A stretch of DNA of 64,000 nt from Methylovorus menthalis (GTDB lineage Bacteria; Pseudomonadota; Gammaproteobacteria; Burkholderiales; Methylophilaceae), in assembly GCF_020523625.1 (NCBI RefSeq), contig NZ_JAJAQH010000005.1, forward strand, positions 1-64,000. Reading direction: 5' to 3'. The translations under genes were made by a program, and so were the position numbers. Position 1 is the first letter of the stretch. Every line of letters starts with the position of its first letter. This document shows, piece by piece, positions 10,937-20,438 of this stretch. The notes under the pieces were generated by a model. It saw only the letters and a list, made by a program, of their open reading frames with translations, had not been told where the DNA came from and did no database searches.

Positions 10937-11013
10937 GGTGGCTGTAGCTCAGTTGGTAGAGCCCTGGATTGTGATTCCAGTTGTCGTGGGTTCGAGCCCC
11001 ATCAGCCACCCCA
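10937..11013 (+). tRNA. tRNA-His (anticodon GTG)
   Basis: The sequence is almost the same as E. coli tRNA-His, with the histidine-specific extra G at position -1 opposite C73. The anticodon loop contains GTG and the CCA end is encoded. It lies 24 bases after tRNA-Arg, probably on the same precursor. Confidence 0.96.
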
Positions 11014-11081
11014 TCTACTTCCTTGCTTTAAATCCTCCAGTTGGTTAAGTTATCTATCCAAGTTGGTTCAGCTCGATTACG

Positions 11082-11396
11082 TTAATCTGTAATCATTTTA
11101 AGAGCTTGCAGGATTGATTCCTGACTGACAGGTCTTACTTCCCTCGTTACTTCTTTGCCCTCCTGCAGGAATATCAATGTTGGCCACAGTTTTACGCCGA
11201 AACTGCGACCTAGGCGACGACCTTTCCCATCTTCAATACGAAAGTAGCTTATTTGTGGGTTTGCCTTCATTAAGGCATCTACCCAAGGACGGCTACGCTG
11301 GCAATAACCACAATCTGTGGCGCCAAACTCAATCAATGCAGGGCCAGCAAGTTGGTCAATATCTGTGCGGCTAGGATCAGTGTGCTTTTCCGTCAT
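11082..11396 (-). CDS. Thioredoxin family protein
   Basis: A small thioredoxin-fold protein (104 aa) with the active-site pair C29-G-Y-C32 and the cis-proline segment LWPTLIF near residue 75. The CGYC dipeptide differs from the CGPC of classical thioredoxin, so the redox potential and partner are likely different. No signal peptide is seen, so it should act in the cytoplasm. It stands alone, convergent to the tRNA cluster, and its substrate cannot be told from context. Confidence 0.8.
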   Translation of the reverse strand: MTEKHTDPSRTDIDQLAGPALIEFGATDCGYCQRSRPWVDALMKANPQISYFRIEDGKGRRLGRSFGVKLWPTLIFLQEGKEVTREVRPVSQESILQALKMITD

Positions 11397-11647
11397 GATG
11401 CTCCGATTTTATTAAATGATACAAATATGGTGGATATCGTATAACTGCTTGCGTTCAAAATGGGCTCGATATTAATGAAGTAAATGCGCGCATAAACTTA
11501 TTGGCTAACATATTACCAACCCCTCTTGCAGGTATCTAACATGCCCGCCAGTATGGACATCTGCCATTGATGCTACTGTGCTTAGTGGTTATAGTAACGT
11601 CATGAAAAATAAAAATTCTTTAATTTAAGCTGTGGTAAGGGGGTGCC

Positions 11648-13081
11648 ATGACTACAGCTCGTCCAGTTCTCATTATTGTTGACGATGATCCACTGATCAC
11701 CGATACATTGCATTTTGTATTGGGTAAATCGTTCGATGTTTTCGTCGCGGCCTCACGCGCGCAAGCACAAAGTGTATTACGCCAGCTGAGTGAGCCACCT
11801 TCGCTTGCCCTGGTTGATCTGGGCTTGCCTCCCTCGCCGCAAAAACCGGATGAGGGGTTTCAGTTGATTTCCGAATTGCTGGCACATTCACCGACCATGA
11901 AAATTCTGGTGCTATCTGGCCAGAACGAGGCGTTTAATGTTAAGCATGCCCTGACGTTGGGAGCTGTTGATTTTATCCCCAAGCCTTGCGATGTGGAGCG
12001 CTTGCAGACCATTCTGCTCAATGCATTGCAACTGCAGCATGCTGAGCAAATTGAGGGCGCGCTAACCAGTGAAACTTCACTACCAGGCTTGCTGGGAGAG
12101 AGTGCGCCGATTCAAACCTTGCGTACGCAAATCTCGCAATTTGCAGATGCCCCGTTCCCCGTATTGATTGAAGGCGAGTCTGGCAGTGGCAAGGAGCTGG
12201 TAGCTACCAGTCTGCACCGCTTGAGCAAGCGCGCGAACGCGCCTTATCTTTCCATAAATTGTGCTGCCATCTCGCCTTTGCTCGCAGAGTCCATTTTGTT
12301 TGGGCATGGCAAGGGGGCATTCACTGGCGCGGCAAACACCCAGACAGGGTATTTTGAAGATGCTGGTGACGGTACTTTATTCTTGGACGAAATTGGCGAG
12401 TTGCCACTGGAGTTGCAGGCCAAGTTGTTACGCGTGCTGGAGAATGGCGAATACCAGCGCGTAGGTGAGACGCAGAGCAGGCAGAGCCGTGCACGCATCG
12501 TCGCCGCCACTAATCGCGATTTGCGTACCGAGGTGCGCAATGGAAAATACCGTATCGATCTTTATCACAGGCTGAGCGTATTCGCTTTACGCGTGCCGCC
12601 ACTGCGTGATCTGGAAAATGACCGACTGCTATTACTGGAGCATTTCAGCCAGTTCTATGCCCGCGAGACTGGGCAGGCATTATTTACACTGGATGAACAG
12701 GCGCGGCAGTTATGGATGGATTATCACTTCCCGGGCAATGTGCGCGAGCTGCGTAACATCATCATTCGTCTCCTTGCCAATTACGCTGGCGAGACCGTGA
12801 CACAGAGCCGCTTATCCTCAGAGCTGGATTTGATCGGGCAGATCAAGGTGAAAGAGATCATGCTCAACGATGGTGATGCCATCACCCTGCATGCTTACCA
12901 GCACTTGCGCAGTGAGGCCAACATCAATGTAGATGCTGTGCTGAAGCGTTGGGAAAATGCCTATGTGAATGCAGCCCTCAAGATCACCCACGGTAATTTG
13001 AGCCAGGCCGCCAAGCTGCTCGGAATCAACCGAACCACCCTATATAGCCGCATACAAACCCAGGAAGAGTACAAAGAATAG
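11648..13081 (+). CDS. Sigma-54-dependent response regulator, PrsR-like, heading the MSHA-like cluster
   Basis: A 477-aa NtrC-class regulator. The receiver domain (about 1-125) has the acidic pocket DDD at 12-14 and phospho-acceptor D57 in VDLGLPPS. The AAA+ domain has Walker A GESGSGKE near 176, the sigma-54 contact loop GAFTGA near 223 and [13 protein letters not shown] Fis-type HTH (NLSQAAKLLGINRTTLYSRI) is at the C-terminus. The receiver resembles the PrsR family that is linked to PEP-CTERM/exopolysaccharide systems. No histidine kinase gene is adjacent, so its partner is unknown. It ends 4 bases before the mshM-like gene. It probably controls this cluster or polysaccharide genes; that is inference. 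Confidence 0.85.
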   Translation: MTTARPVLIIVDDDPLITDTLHFVLGKSFDVFVAASRAQAQSVLRQLSEPPSLALVDLGLPPSPQKPDEGFQLISELLAHSPTMKILVLSGQNEAFNVKHALTLGAVDFIPKPCDVERLQTILLNALQLQHAEQIEGALTSETSLPGLLGESAPIQTLRTQISQFADAPFPVLIEGESGSGKELVATSLHRLSKRANAPYLSINCAAISPLLAESILFGHGKGAFTGAANTQTGYFEDAGDGTLFLDEIGELPLELQAKLLRVLENGEYQRVGETQSRQSRARIVAATNRDLRTEVRNGKYRIDLYHRLSVFALRVPPLRDLENDRLLLLEHFSQFYARETGQALFTLDEQARQLWMDYHFPGNVRELRNIIIRLLANYAGETVTQSRLSSELDLIGQIKVKEIMLNDGDAITLHAYQHLRSEANINVDAVLKRWENAYVNAALKITHGNLSQAAKLLGINRTTLYSRIQTQEEYKE

Positions 13082-13085
13082 GCCC

Positions 13086-14483
13086 ATGTACTATGCGCAT
13101 TTCGGCTTAAAGGAACCGCCTTACAAAATCACGCCGAATACCGACGTGTTTTTTACGGGTGGCAAACGAGGTGCGGTCCTGGACGCCCTGATATATGCCA
13201 TTCGCAGTGGCGAAGGCATTATCAAGGTGGTCGGCGAAGTGGGAAGTGGCAAGACCATGCTATGCCGCATGTTGCAGACGCAATTGCCGGAAAGCATAGA
13301 AACCGTTTACCTGGCTAACCCCAGTATGGCGCCGGATGAGGTGTTGTATGCCGTGGCCTTTGAGCTTCAGCTCAAGTTACCTAAAAATGCCGAAAAATTT
13401 CATGTCATGCAGATCCTGCAGCAGTATTTGCTCGACAGGCATGCGGCAGGGAAGCAAGTGGTGGTGTTTGTGGAAGAGGCGCAAGGGATGCCGCTGGCCA
13501 CGCTGGAGGAGCTGCGCTTGCTTTCCAATCTGGAAACCAAGCACGACAAGCTTTTGCAGATCGTCCTGTTCGGGCAGCCTGAGTTGGATACCAACCTCAA
13601 TGCTTCGCATATTAGGCAACTGCGTGAACGTATTACCCATAGCTTCAAGTTGCAACCGCTTGATCAGCAGGAGGTGAGTGAGTACCTCATGTTCCGCCTG
13701 CGTGCGGCAGGCTATTTTGGCCCACCTCTCTTTACGCAGGCTGCTATCAAACTGCTTTCCCAAACTGCGGAAGGTCTGGTGCGCAGAGTGAACGTGCTGG
13801 CAGACAAAGCGCTGCTGGCAGCTTTTTCAGAAAATGTATATCAGGTGCGCCCCAAGCATGTGAGGAGCGCGATCGCCGACAGTGAATATAGTCAGCGAGC
13901 ACAGCTGCGAAAATGGCGGAGGTGGCAATGGATATTAGGCGGGCTTACCTTGCTCGTGGGGGTAAGCGCAGGATATATCGGGCATCAGTGGCAGGCTACA
14001 AAACCAGCTCATCCGCTTGCAACAGCGGCTGTTGCAGCGCCTCCGCCTGCAAGCATAGTTTCCGAGCCCACACGTGATAATGCGGAAGTTAAAAGTGCAG
14101 CAGTGAATGCGGCCGAGCCTGCTGTCCCGCCCGTGAAAGAGGCGGTACCACAAGATATTCTGGATGCACGTTTGCATGCGACTCAGGCATGGTTAGATCA
14201 GCAGATGGAGACAACGGTTACCCTGCAGTTAATGGGGGCATATCGCGATGCCGATATGCGCGATGCCTTGAAAACATTGGCGCTCAAGCTGTCGCCGGAG
14301 GATCTTTATGTCGTGCGCACGCGTGTTGGCGGGCAGCCATTTCTGAGTCTTTTTTATGGCAGCTTTGACAACCGCGAAGAGGCTGCATCCGCTCTGAAAC
14401 AATTGCCGGAGAATGTGCGAGCCAACCAGCCACACATCAGGACTGTGGGTGGGATCACAAAAGAAATAAAACAACTTCAATAG
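13086..14483 (+). CDS. mshM: MshM/ExeA-like AAA ATPase with C-terminal SPOR-like domain
   Basis: A 465-aa inner-membrane ATPase. The start MYYAHFGLKEPPYKITPNTD is typical of MshM/ExeA proteins, which help assemble secretin complexes. Walker A is GEVGSGKT (50-57) and Walker B is VVVFVEEAQG. A transmembrane helix near 278-300 is followed by a Pro/Ala-rich periplasmic linker. A C-terminal domain with FLSLFYGSFDNREEAASALKQL resembles the peptidoglycan-binding SPOR domain, fitting ExeA-type action at the cell wall. MshM of Vibrio is usually shorter, so the SPOR-like tail is a notable addition. Confidence 0.83.
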   Translation: MYYAHFGLKEPPYKITPNTDVFFTGGKRGAVLDALIYAIRSGEGIIKVVGEVGSGKTMLCRMLQTQLPESIETVYLANPSMAPDEVLYAVAFELQLKLPKNAEKFHVMQILQQYLLDRHAAGKQVVVFVEEAQGMPLATLEELRLLSNLETKHDKLLQIVLFGQPELDTNLNASHIRQLRERITHSFKLQPLDQQEVSEYLMFRLRAAGYFGPPLFTQAAIKLLSQTAEGLVRRVNVLADKALLAAFSENVYQVRPKHVRSAIADSEYSQRAQLRKWRRWQWILGGLTLLVGVSAGYIGHQWQATKPAHPLATAAVAAPPPASIVSEPTRDNAEVKSAAVNAAEPAVPPVKEAVPQDILDARLHATQAWLDQQMETTVTLQLMGAYRDADMRDALKTLALKLSPEDLYVVRTRVGGQPFLSLFYGSFDNREEAASALKQLPENVRANQPHIRTVGGITKEIKQLQ

Positions 14484-14552
14484 CTTAATTGCCATACTGT
14501 ACTTAATATGCGATAAATCAGGGGCTGTTTACATGGGAAATCACAAGGCACG

Positions 14553-16364
14553 ATGAATAATAAGCTCGTCACTGCTGTTGCCTGGCTTGGGTTGGCCGGC
14601 TGTTCACATGTATCGCAGATCACGCCTTCCACCGGGCATATCGATGCGGTGACGCCTCCCCCGGCAGTTGCTGCCATCCCTCAGCCCGTCAAAATCACAC
14701 CTTTTGTTCCCGCCCCCAAGGCTAAAAATCGCGAGCAGACTTACAGCGTTGTCGTGAATGAAGTACCAGTCAAAGAAATCCTGTTTGCGCTGGCGCGTGA
14801 AAGCAAGCTCAATGTGGACATACATCCCTCCATTCAGGGCAAGGTAACGCTGAATGCCGTGGACCAGACTTTGCCTGCCATTCTGGAGCGCCTCGCCAAG
14901 CAGGTTGACCTGACTTACAAGGTCGAAAACAACGTGTTGTACGTGGCCCCCGACATGCCGGTATTGCGTACCTACAAGGTCGATTATGTGAATATGTCGC
15001 GCGACACAACCGGCTTTATCGGTGCCGCGGCAGAAATTGCCAGTACCGGGCGTAGTGCCAGTACCGGGACCGCAGGTAGTGTGTCCACCGTCACAAGCAA
15101 TGGCACGGGTGCCGCCAATAGCTCACGTACGGCGGTGAATAGTGAATCCAAAAATCATTTGTGGGAAACACTGATTCAGAACCTGCGTGACCTGCTGGCA
15201 GAAACCGATAAGGAAGTCATTATTTCGCGTACTGGCAGTTCGTCTCAAGTTGAGTCACCAGCACCAACGGGCGAGGGTGGTAATGCGGCCCAGCTATTAA
15301 ATCCTAGCCAGACAACGCTACCTCCCAGTACGGCCAATGCGCGCAATGCTCAGGAAGAGCGCGATCAGGCACGCGCCGAGTACAAGACCTTATTTGCAGC
15401 TACCGTGATTGCCAGTCCAGAGACGGGCGTCATCAGCGTGCGTGCAACCAGCAAGCAGCATGAAAAAGTGCAGGAGTTTCTGGATAAAGTCATGGCCAGC
15501 GCCCGGCGCCAGGTATTGATCGAAGCCTCTATCGTGGAAGTAACTCTGAATGACACCTACCAAGCCGGTATTGACTGGACTCGACTGGGGGGCGGCTTTA
15601 ACCTCGACGGCTCTCTTGGCACTACCGGCATTGTTTCCCCTTCCGGGGTGGCGGCCGCAGCAGGCACGTTGAGCCCATTTGTGGTGGGATATAGCAGCAA
15701 CGACATCAGCCTGGGTCTCAGGCTGTTGCAGCAGTTTGGCAATACAAAAGTGCTTTCCAGCCCCAAGCTCATGGTATTGAATAACCAGACCGCCGTTCTC
15801 AAGGTGGTGGATAACCTGGTGTACTTCACGATTCAGTCGCAAATATCCCAAGGCCTCAGCACCGGCTCCACGAATCTGCAGTCGGTGACCACAACCCCCA
15901 ATACCGTGCCTGTTGGCGTGGTCATGAGCGTCACGCCTCAAATCAACGATCTTGGCCAGGTCAATATCAATGTACGGCCTACGATCTCGCGTGTGGTGAG
16001 CTATGTGAATGACCCCAATCCACAACTCGCCACCGCCAATGTTACAAGCCGTATCCCGCAGATCCAGGTGCGAGAGCTGGAATCGGTGCTGCGGGTGAAC
16101 AGCGGCAACACGGCTGTATTGGGTGGTTTGATGCAGGACAATATCCAGCAGGCATCCGATCGCGTGCCTGAAGTGTCCAAAATCCCGCTTTTCGGCAAGC
16201 TGTTTACTGCCCGTAGCGATTTCACGATTAAAACCGAGTTGGTGATTTTCCTGCGTCCCATCGTGATTCAGAACGCCACGCTGGAAAGCGAAGAGTTGCA
16301 GTCATACAAGCAATATCTGCCCAGCATGCAATTACAGCAAAAGCTCGATGAGTCTGCTCATTAA
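14553..16364 (+). CDS. mshL: MSHA-type pilus secretin MshL (lipoprotein)
   Basis: An outer-membrane secretin of 603 aa. A lipobox (LAGC, Cys17) marks it as a lipoprotein. An N0/STN-like domain (about 60-135) holds VKEILFALARESKLNVDIHPSIQGKV. N-domains follow, broken by a Ser/Gly/Thr-rich stretch near 165-205. The secretin beta-domain (about 320-590) contains SSPKLMVLNNQTAVLKV and LGGLMQDN. It would form the pore for a pilus or pseudopilus. The end overlaps the next gene by 17 bases, indicating translational coupling. Confidence 0.88.
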   Translation: MNNKLVTAVAWLGLAGCSHVSQITPSTGHIDAVTPPPAVAAIPQPVKITPFVPAPKAKNREQTYSVVVNEVPVKEILFALARESKLNVDIHPSIQGKVTLNAVDQTLPAILERLAKQVDLTYKVENNVLYVAPDMPVLRTYKVDYVNMSRDTTGFIGAAAEIASTGRSASTGTAGSVSTVTSNGTGAANSSRTAVNSESKNHLWETLIQNLRDLLAETDKEVIISRTGSSSQVESPAPTGEGGNAAQLLNPSQTTLPPSTANARNAQEERDQARAEYKTLFAATVIASPETGVISVRATSKQHEKVQEFLDKVMASARRQVLIEASIVEVTLNDTYQAGIDWTRLGGGFNLDGSLGTTGIVSPSGVAAAAGTLSPFVVGYSSNDISLGLRLLQQFGNTKVLSSPKLMVLNNQTAVLKVVDNLVYFTIQSQISQGLSTGSTNLQSVTTTPNTVPVGVVMSVTPQINDLGQVNINVRPTISRVVSYVNDPNPQLATANVTSRIPQIQVRELESVLRVNSGNTAVLGGLMQDNIQQASDRVPEVSKIPLFGKLFTARSDFTIKTELVIFLRPIVIQNATLESEELQSYKQYLPSMQLQQKLDESAH

Positions 16365-17490
16365 AGCCCTATCTCGCGCCGAACAAGGCAAAAGCAGTGG
16401 GGATGCCGCAACCCCCGATGCTTTGTCGCTTGAGCCGCAAGTAAACACAGGCAATACGCGTGAGGCTGAGCGCGCACCCGCAAGGGATAGAGCCGCAGCG
16501 AGCACATTGATGCAAGCCACTCCGCGTAGCTACGGTATTTCGCCAGCGACCATGGGCGTGCTGGGGGCCGTGCTCATACTGGCTCTGCTCTGCGGATACT
16601 TTTTATACGACTATCTGCAATCGCTTGCCAAACCTGACATCGTGATGGCAAAAATGGCCCCTCCAGAAGTGCCTGCCGTTTCAGTCAACCCGGTTGCCGA
16701 AGAACATACTGTTGTGAGCGATACTCCACCGGCTGCGGTTTCGGCCGCTGAGGGGTTCTCTAACAAACATCCTGTGCAAAGCACTGGCGCAGATTCTGCT
16801 TCCGATGTGAGTAAGCCAGCGAAAACCCCAGCCGTGATCAAAGCACCGCAGGTATTTGGCGCTACGCCGGAGCTGCCGACGACGAGTACATTTACCGTCA
16901 GCAAAAGCAACGTGGCGCCCGCCCTGAACCCGAATCTCTCCGCGGCGTATAAAGCCTGGCAGGCAGGGGATATTGCCTCAGCTCAAAAGCAATACCGCAT
17001 GGTCTTGCAGAGTGATAACGGCAATGTGGATGCCTTGCTGGGCATGGCGGCTATTGCCTTGCAGCAAGGGCGGCAGGCCGATGCACGCGGCTGGTACGGC
17101 AAAGTGCTGGAGCTGGACCCGCGCAATCCGACGGCACAATCTGCCTTGATTGGTATAGGAGAGGAGGCTGATCCGCTAGGTAGCGAAAGTGCGCTGAAAA
17201 GTTTGCTGGCGCAGCAGCCTGAAGCGGCCCACCTGCATGCCATGCTGGGCAATCTGTACGCGAGCCAGCAGCAGTGGTCCTCGGCGCAGCAGGCGTATTT
17301 TCAGGCACACCATTTTGCGCCGGAGAATGTCGACTATCTGTTTAATCTGGCGGTGAGTCTGGACCAGATGGGTAAACCCGCGCTGGCGTTACCGTATTAT
17401 TTGCAGACCCTGCAACGCCTGCCGGCGGCCGGGGCGTCCAAAGTGGATCGCGTCCAGCTGGAAGCCCGTATTGCCCAGCTAAAGCCCTGA
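16348..17490 (+). CDS. mshN: MshN-like TPR protein
   Basis: A 380-aa bitopic protein. The short cytoplasmic start MSLLIKALSRAEQGK matches MshN. A transmembrane helix lies near 71-91, followed by a Pro/Ser/Ala-rich spacer. TPR-type repeats start near 190 (YKAWQAGDIASAQKQYRMVL and following). MshN-type proteins are thought to help place or stabilise the secretin. The start overlaps the end of mshL. Confidence 0.8.
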   Translation: MSLLIKALSRAEQGKSSGDAATPDALSLEPQVNTGNTREAERAPARDRAAASTLMQATPRSYGISPATMGVLGAVLILALLCGYFLYDYLQSLAKPDIVMAKMAPPEVPAVSVNPVAEEHTVVSDTPPAAVSAAEGFSNKHPVQSTGADSASDVSKPAKTPAVIKAPQVFGATPELPTTSTFTVSKSNVAPALNPNLSAAYKAWQAGDIASAQKQYRMVLQSDNGNVDALLGMAAIALQQGRQADARGWYGKVLELDPRNPTAQSALIGIGEEADPLGSESALKSLLAQQPEAAHLHAMLGNLYASQQQWSSAQQAYFQAHHFAPENVDYLFNLAVSLDQMGKPALALPYYLQTLQRLPAAGASKVDRVQLEARIAQLKP

Positions 17491-17526
17491 CCTACATTAC
17501 ATTTTTAAAGAGCATACTCGAACGGC

Positions 17527-19230
17527 ATGACAGAACCTCAGCGTAAACAGCGGCTTGGTGAATTAATGGTGCAGCAGGGGCTGCTGAGCCAGGATCAACT
17601 CCGCATCGCGTTGATTGAGCAGTCGCAAAATGATATTCCGTTAGGCCGCCACCTGGTGCGCCTGGGGTTTGTGACCGAAGCCATGGTGCGCGATCTGGTC
17701 GCGGACACCATTGGGTATGAAAGCATAGACCTGGCGCCCGTGGTGGCCGATGCTGAAGCGCTCGCCATGGTGCCTGAGGACTTTGCCCGCCGTTATCATC
17801 TGTTGCCGATTGCGTATGAAGAAGCAGCGCGCCAGCTGGTGATCGCCATGGCCGACATGTTCAACGTGGTGGCGCTTGATCAGCTGCGTGCCATGCTCGG
17901 TCCCCAGATTCAGATCAAGCCAGTGCTGGCCGCTGAGGCCCAGCTGGAAGAATATATTGACCAGTTTTACGGCTATGAGCTCTCGGTAGACGGTATTCTG
18001 CGCGAAATCGAGACTGGCGAAATCGATTACCAAAGCCTGCAGGCCGATGGCAATGAATACACCCAGCCTGTGGTGCGGCTGGTGGGTTCGTTGCTGATGG
18101 ATGCCGTCAAACGCAACGCCTCGGATATTCACTTTGAGCCCGAGCTGGCTTTTTTGCGCATACGTTACCGTATCGATGGCGTGCTGCGTCAGGTGCGCAG
18201 CCTGCACAAGACATTCTGGCCCGCCATTGCCGTTCGTCTCAAGGTTATCAGCGGGATGGATATTGCCGAAACCCGTGCCCCGCAGGATGGCCGCCTGCAG
18301 ATTAATCTGGTGGGTCGCCCGATTGATTTCCGTGTCGCCAGTCACCCCACCATCCACGGTGAAAACCTGGTACTGCGCGTGCTGGACCGCGAAAAATCCA
18401 TCATGCCGCTGGAGCGCATGGGCATGCGGCCGAATACCCTCAATGAATTGAAGCGCATGATGACGCGCCCAGAAGGTATCGTGGTTGTCACCGGCCCTAC
18501 CGGTAGCGGGAAGACCACCACCCTGTATTCCCTGCTGGCGCATCAGAATACCGAGGCAGTAAATATCATGACGCTGGAAGACCCGGTGGAATATCCGGTC
18601 ACCATGATGCGTCAGACTTCGGTGGCCGAGGTCAACAAACTCGATTTTGCCAATGGCATACGATCCATCATGCGCCAGGACCCGGACATTATCCTGGTGG
18701 GTGAAATCCGTGATGAGGATACTGCCACCATGGCGTTTCGCGCTGCCATGACCGGGCATCAGGTTTTCACCACCCTGCATACCAATTCCGCGCTTGGGAC
18801 GTTCCCTCGCCTGCTGGATATCGGCATTTCGCCCGATATCATGGCGGGCAATATCATCGGGGTGGTGGCGCAACGGCTGGTGCGGGTCTTGTGCCCGCAA
18901 TGCAAGCAAGGCCATGCGCCTACCGAAGACGAGCGCACCCTGCTTGGCTTGGCCCCCGGGCAGGATGCGATTATTTACCGGCATGTGGGCTGCAAGCGCT
19001 GTGGCTATACCGGTTATCGCGGCCGCATGGCGATTATCGAGTTGTTGCGTATCGATAGCCAGATGGACGCCTTGATTGCACGCCGCTCGCACTTGGATGA
19101 AATGCGTGCCCTGGCGATGGAGCAAGGGTTTGTGCCGCTGGCCGAAGATGGCGTACGCCGCATTCTGGAAGGCTATACAAGCATCAGCGAAGTCATGCGG
19201 GTGATCGACCTGACCAACCGGATGCGTTGA
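17527..19230 (+). CDS. mshE: MshE/GspE-type assembly ATPase with MshEN (c-di-GMP-binding) domain
   Basis: A 567-aa hexameric motor ATPase for pilus extension or type II secretion. The N-terminal MshEN domain shows the c-di-GMP signature RLGxxxxxxGxxxxxxLxxALxxQ at residues 9-32, with a more degenerate second half (LG..LV..G at 39-47). The catalytic part has Walker A GPTGSGKTTT (323-332), an Asp box, Walker B DIILVGEIRDEDT near 387, and the zinc-binding CPQC ... CKRC pair near 457-490. MshEN domains in Vibrio and Pseudomonas bind c-di-GMP; binding here is predicted, not shown. Confidence 0.92.
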   Translation: MTEPQRKQRLGELMVQQGLLSQDQLRIALIEQSQNDIPLGRHLVRLGFVTEAMVRDLVADTIGYESIDLAPVVADAEALAMVPEDFARRYHLLPIAYEEAARQLVIAMADMFNVVALDQLRAMLGPQIQIKPVLAAEAQLEEYIDQFYGYELSVDGILREIETGEIDYQSLQADGNEYTQPVVRLVGSLLMDAVKRNASDIHFEPELAFLRIRYRIDGVLRQVRSLHKTFWPAIAVRLKVISGMDIAETRAPQDGRLQINLVGRPIDFRVASHPTIHGENLVLRVLDREKSIMPLERMGMRPNTLNELKRMMTRPEGIVVVTGPTGSGKTTTLYSLLAHQNTEAVNIMTLEDPVEYPVTMMRQTSVAEVNKLDFANGIRSIMRQDPDIILVGEIRDEDTATMAFRAAMTGHQVFTTLHTNSALGTFPRLLDIGISPDIMAGNIIGVVAQRLVRVLCPQCKQGHAPTEDERTLLGLAPGQDAIIYRHVGCKRCGYTGYRGRMAIIELLRIDSQMDALIARRSHLDEMRALAMEQGFVPLAEDGVRRILEGYTSISEVMRVIDLTNRMR

Positions 19231-19232
19231 GC

Positions 19233-20438
19233 ATGCCTACCTTCAACTACAAGGCGGTGGATCAGATCGGACGGCCTGCCCATGGCCAGATAGATGCGCT
19301 TAACGAGGTTGACCTGGAAGTGCGGCTGGAGCGCATGGGCCTCAGCATGATTACCTTTCGGCCAGCCCGGAAATCGCCCGCCTTGTTCAAACGCAGCCAT
19401 ATCAGCCTGCAGGATTTAATGATGTTCTGCTTTCAACTGGAGCAGCTCACCAGCTCAGGCGTGCCCTTGCTGGAGGGGTTGGCGGATTTGCGCGACAGCA
19501 CAACCAACCTGCATTTTCAGAAGGTCATCGGCGCGGTGACCGCTGAAGTCGAAGGCGGCAAAATGCTGTCCCAAGCGCTGGCCGAGCACCCCAAGGTGTT
19601 TAACCCGCTGTTTGTCAGCCTGGTGCAGGCGGGTGAGCAAACCGGGCGTTTGCCCGAGGTGTTCGATAATCTCGCCAATACTTTCAAATGGCAGGATGAG
19701 CTGCTCTCGCAGACACGCCGCCTCTTGGCCTATCCACTGTTTATCATGGTGATGGTGCTGAGCGCGGTGGTGTTCCTGATGATTTACCTGGTGCCCAAGA
19801 TGGTGGGCTTTCTGCGCAATATGGGGCAAGAGTTGCCCTTGCAGACCAAGGTGCTGATTTTTCTTTCCAATGCCTTCGTCAATTACTGGTGGCTGATTCT
19901 GGGGCTGCCCGTACTCGTCATTAGCGCGCTGGCTTATCTCATTCATCATTCACCGGCGGCGCGTTATCGCTTTGATTACCTGATGCTGCATTTGCCGGTC
20001 ACTGGCCATATTCTGCAAAAAATCATACTGGCGCGTTTTGCCCGCTATTTTGCGCTGATGTACCAGACGGGTATCCCGATTCTTGATGCCATCAAGACCA
20101 GTGAAAATATCGTGGATAATCGTGCTGTGGCCGATGCCCTGACGCGCGCTCACCATCAGATCAACGCGGGTGAAAGCATGAGTGAGAGCTTTCGAAATGC
20201 CGGGCTTTTCCCTCCGCTGGTGGTGCGCATGATCAAGGTCGGCGAAAGCACCGGCGCGCTGGATGTCGCCTTGCTCAAGATCAGCTATTTTTATGATCGC
20301 GATGTACGCGAGTCCATCGAAAAGATGCTCAAGATGCTGGAGCCCGCGCTCACGGTCATCCTCGGTGCCATCATGGCCTTTATCATGTTTTCGGTATTGG
20401 GGCCGGTTTACGACTCCTTCAGCACGCTAAAACTCTGA
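19233..20438 (+). CDS. mshG: GspF/MshG-type inner-membrane platform protein
   Basis: A polytopic protein of 401 aa with the two repeated T2SSF domains (about 55-180 and 260-385) and three transmembrane helices near 170-195, 215-240 and 370-395. It anchors the ATPase and passes motion to the pilin polymer. The start is set at the ATG giving MPTFNYKAVDQIGR. A TTG two codons upstream overlaps the mshE stop and is also possible. The stop overlaps the next start (TGATG). Confidence 0.9.
   Translation: MPTFNYKAVDQIGRPAHGQIDALNEVDLEVRLERMGLSMITFRPARKSPALFKRSHISLQDLMMFCFQLEQLTSSGVPLLEGLADLRDSTTNLHFQKVIGAVTAEVEGGKMLSQALAEHPKVFNPLFVSLVQAGEQTGRLPEVFDNLANTFKWQDELLSQTRRLLAYPLFIMVMVLSAVVFLMIYLVPKMVGFLRNMGQELPLQTKVLIFLSNAFVNYWWLILGLPVLVISALAYLIHHSPAARYRFDYLMLHLPVTGHILQKIILARFARYFALMYQTGIPILDAIKTSENIVDNRAVADALTRAHHQINAGESMSESFRNAGLFPPLVVRMIKVGESTGALDVALLKISYFYDRDVRESIEKMLKMLEPALTVILGAIMAFIMFSVLGPVYDSFSTLKL

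Noticed and set aside
17641-19125. Long minus-strand open frame (494 codons)
   Set aside because: Lies fully antisense to mshE; His/Gln-rich composition comes from codon-position bias of the GC-rich gene, with no motif.
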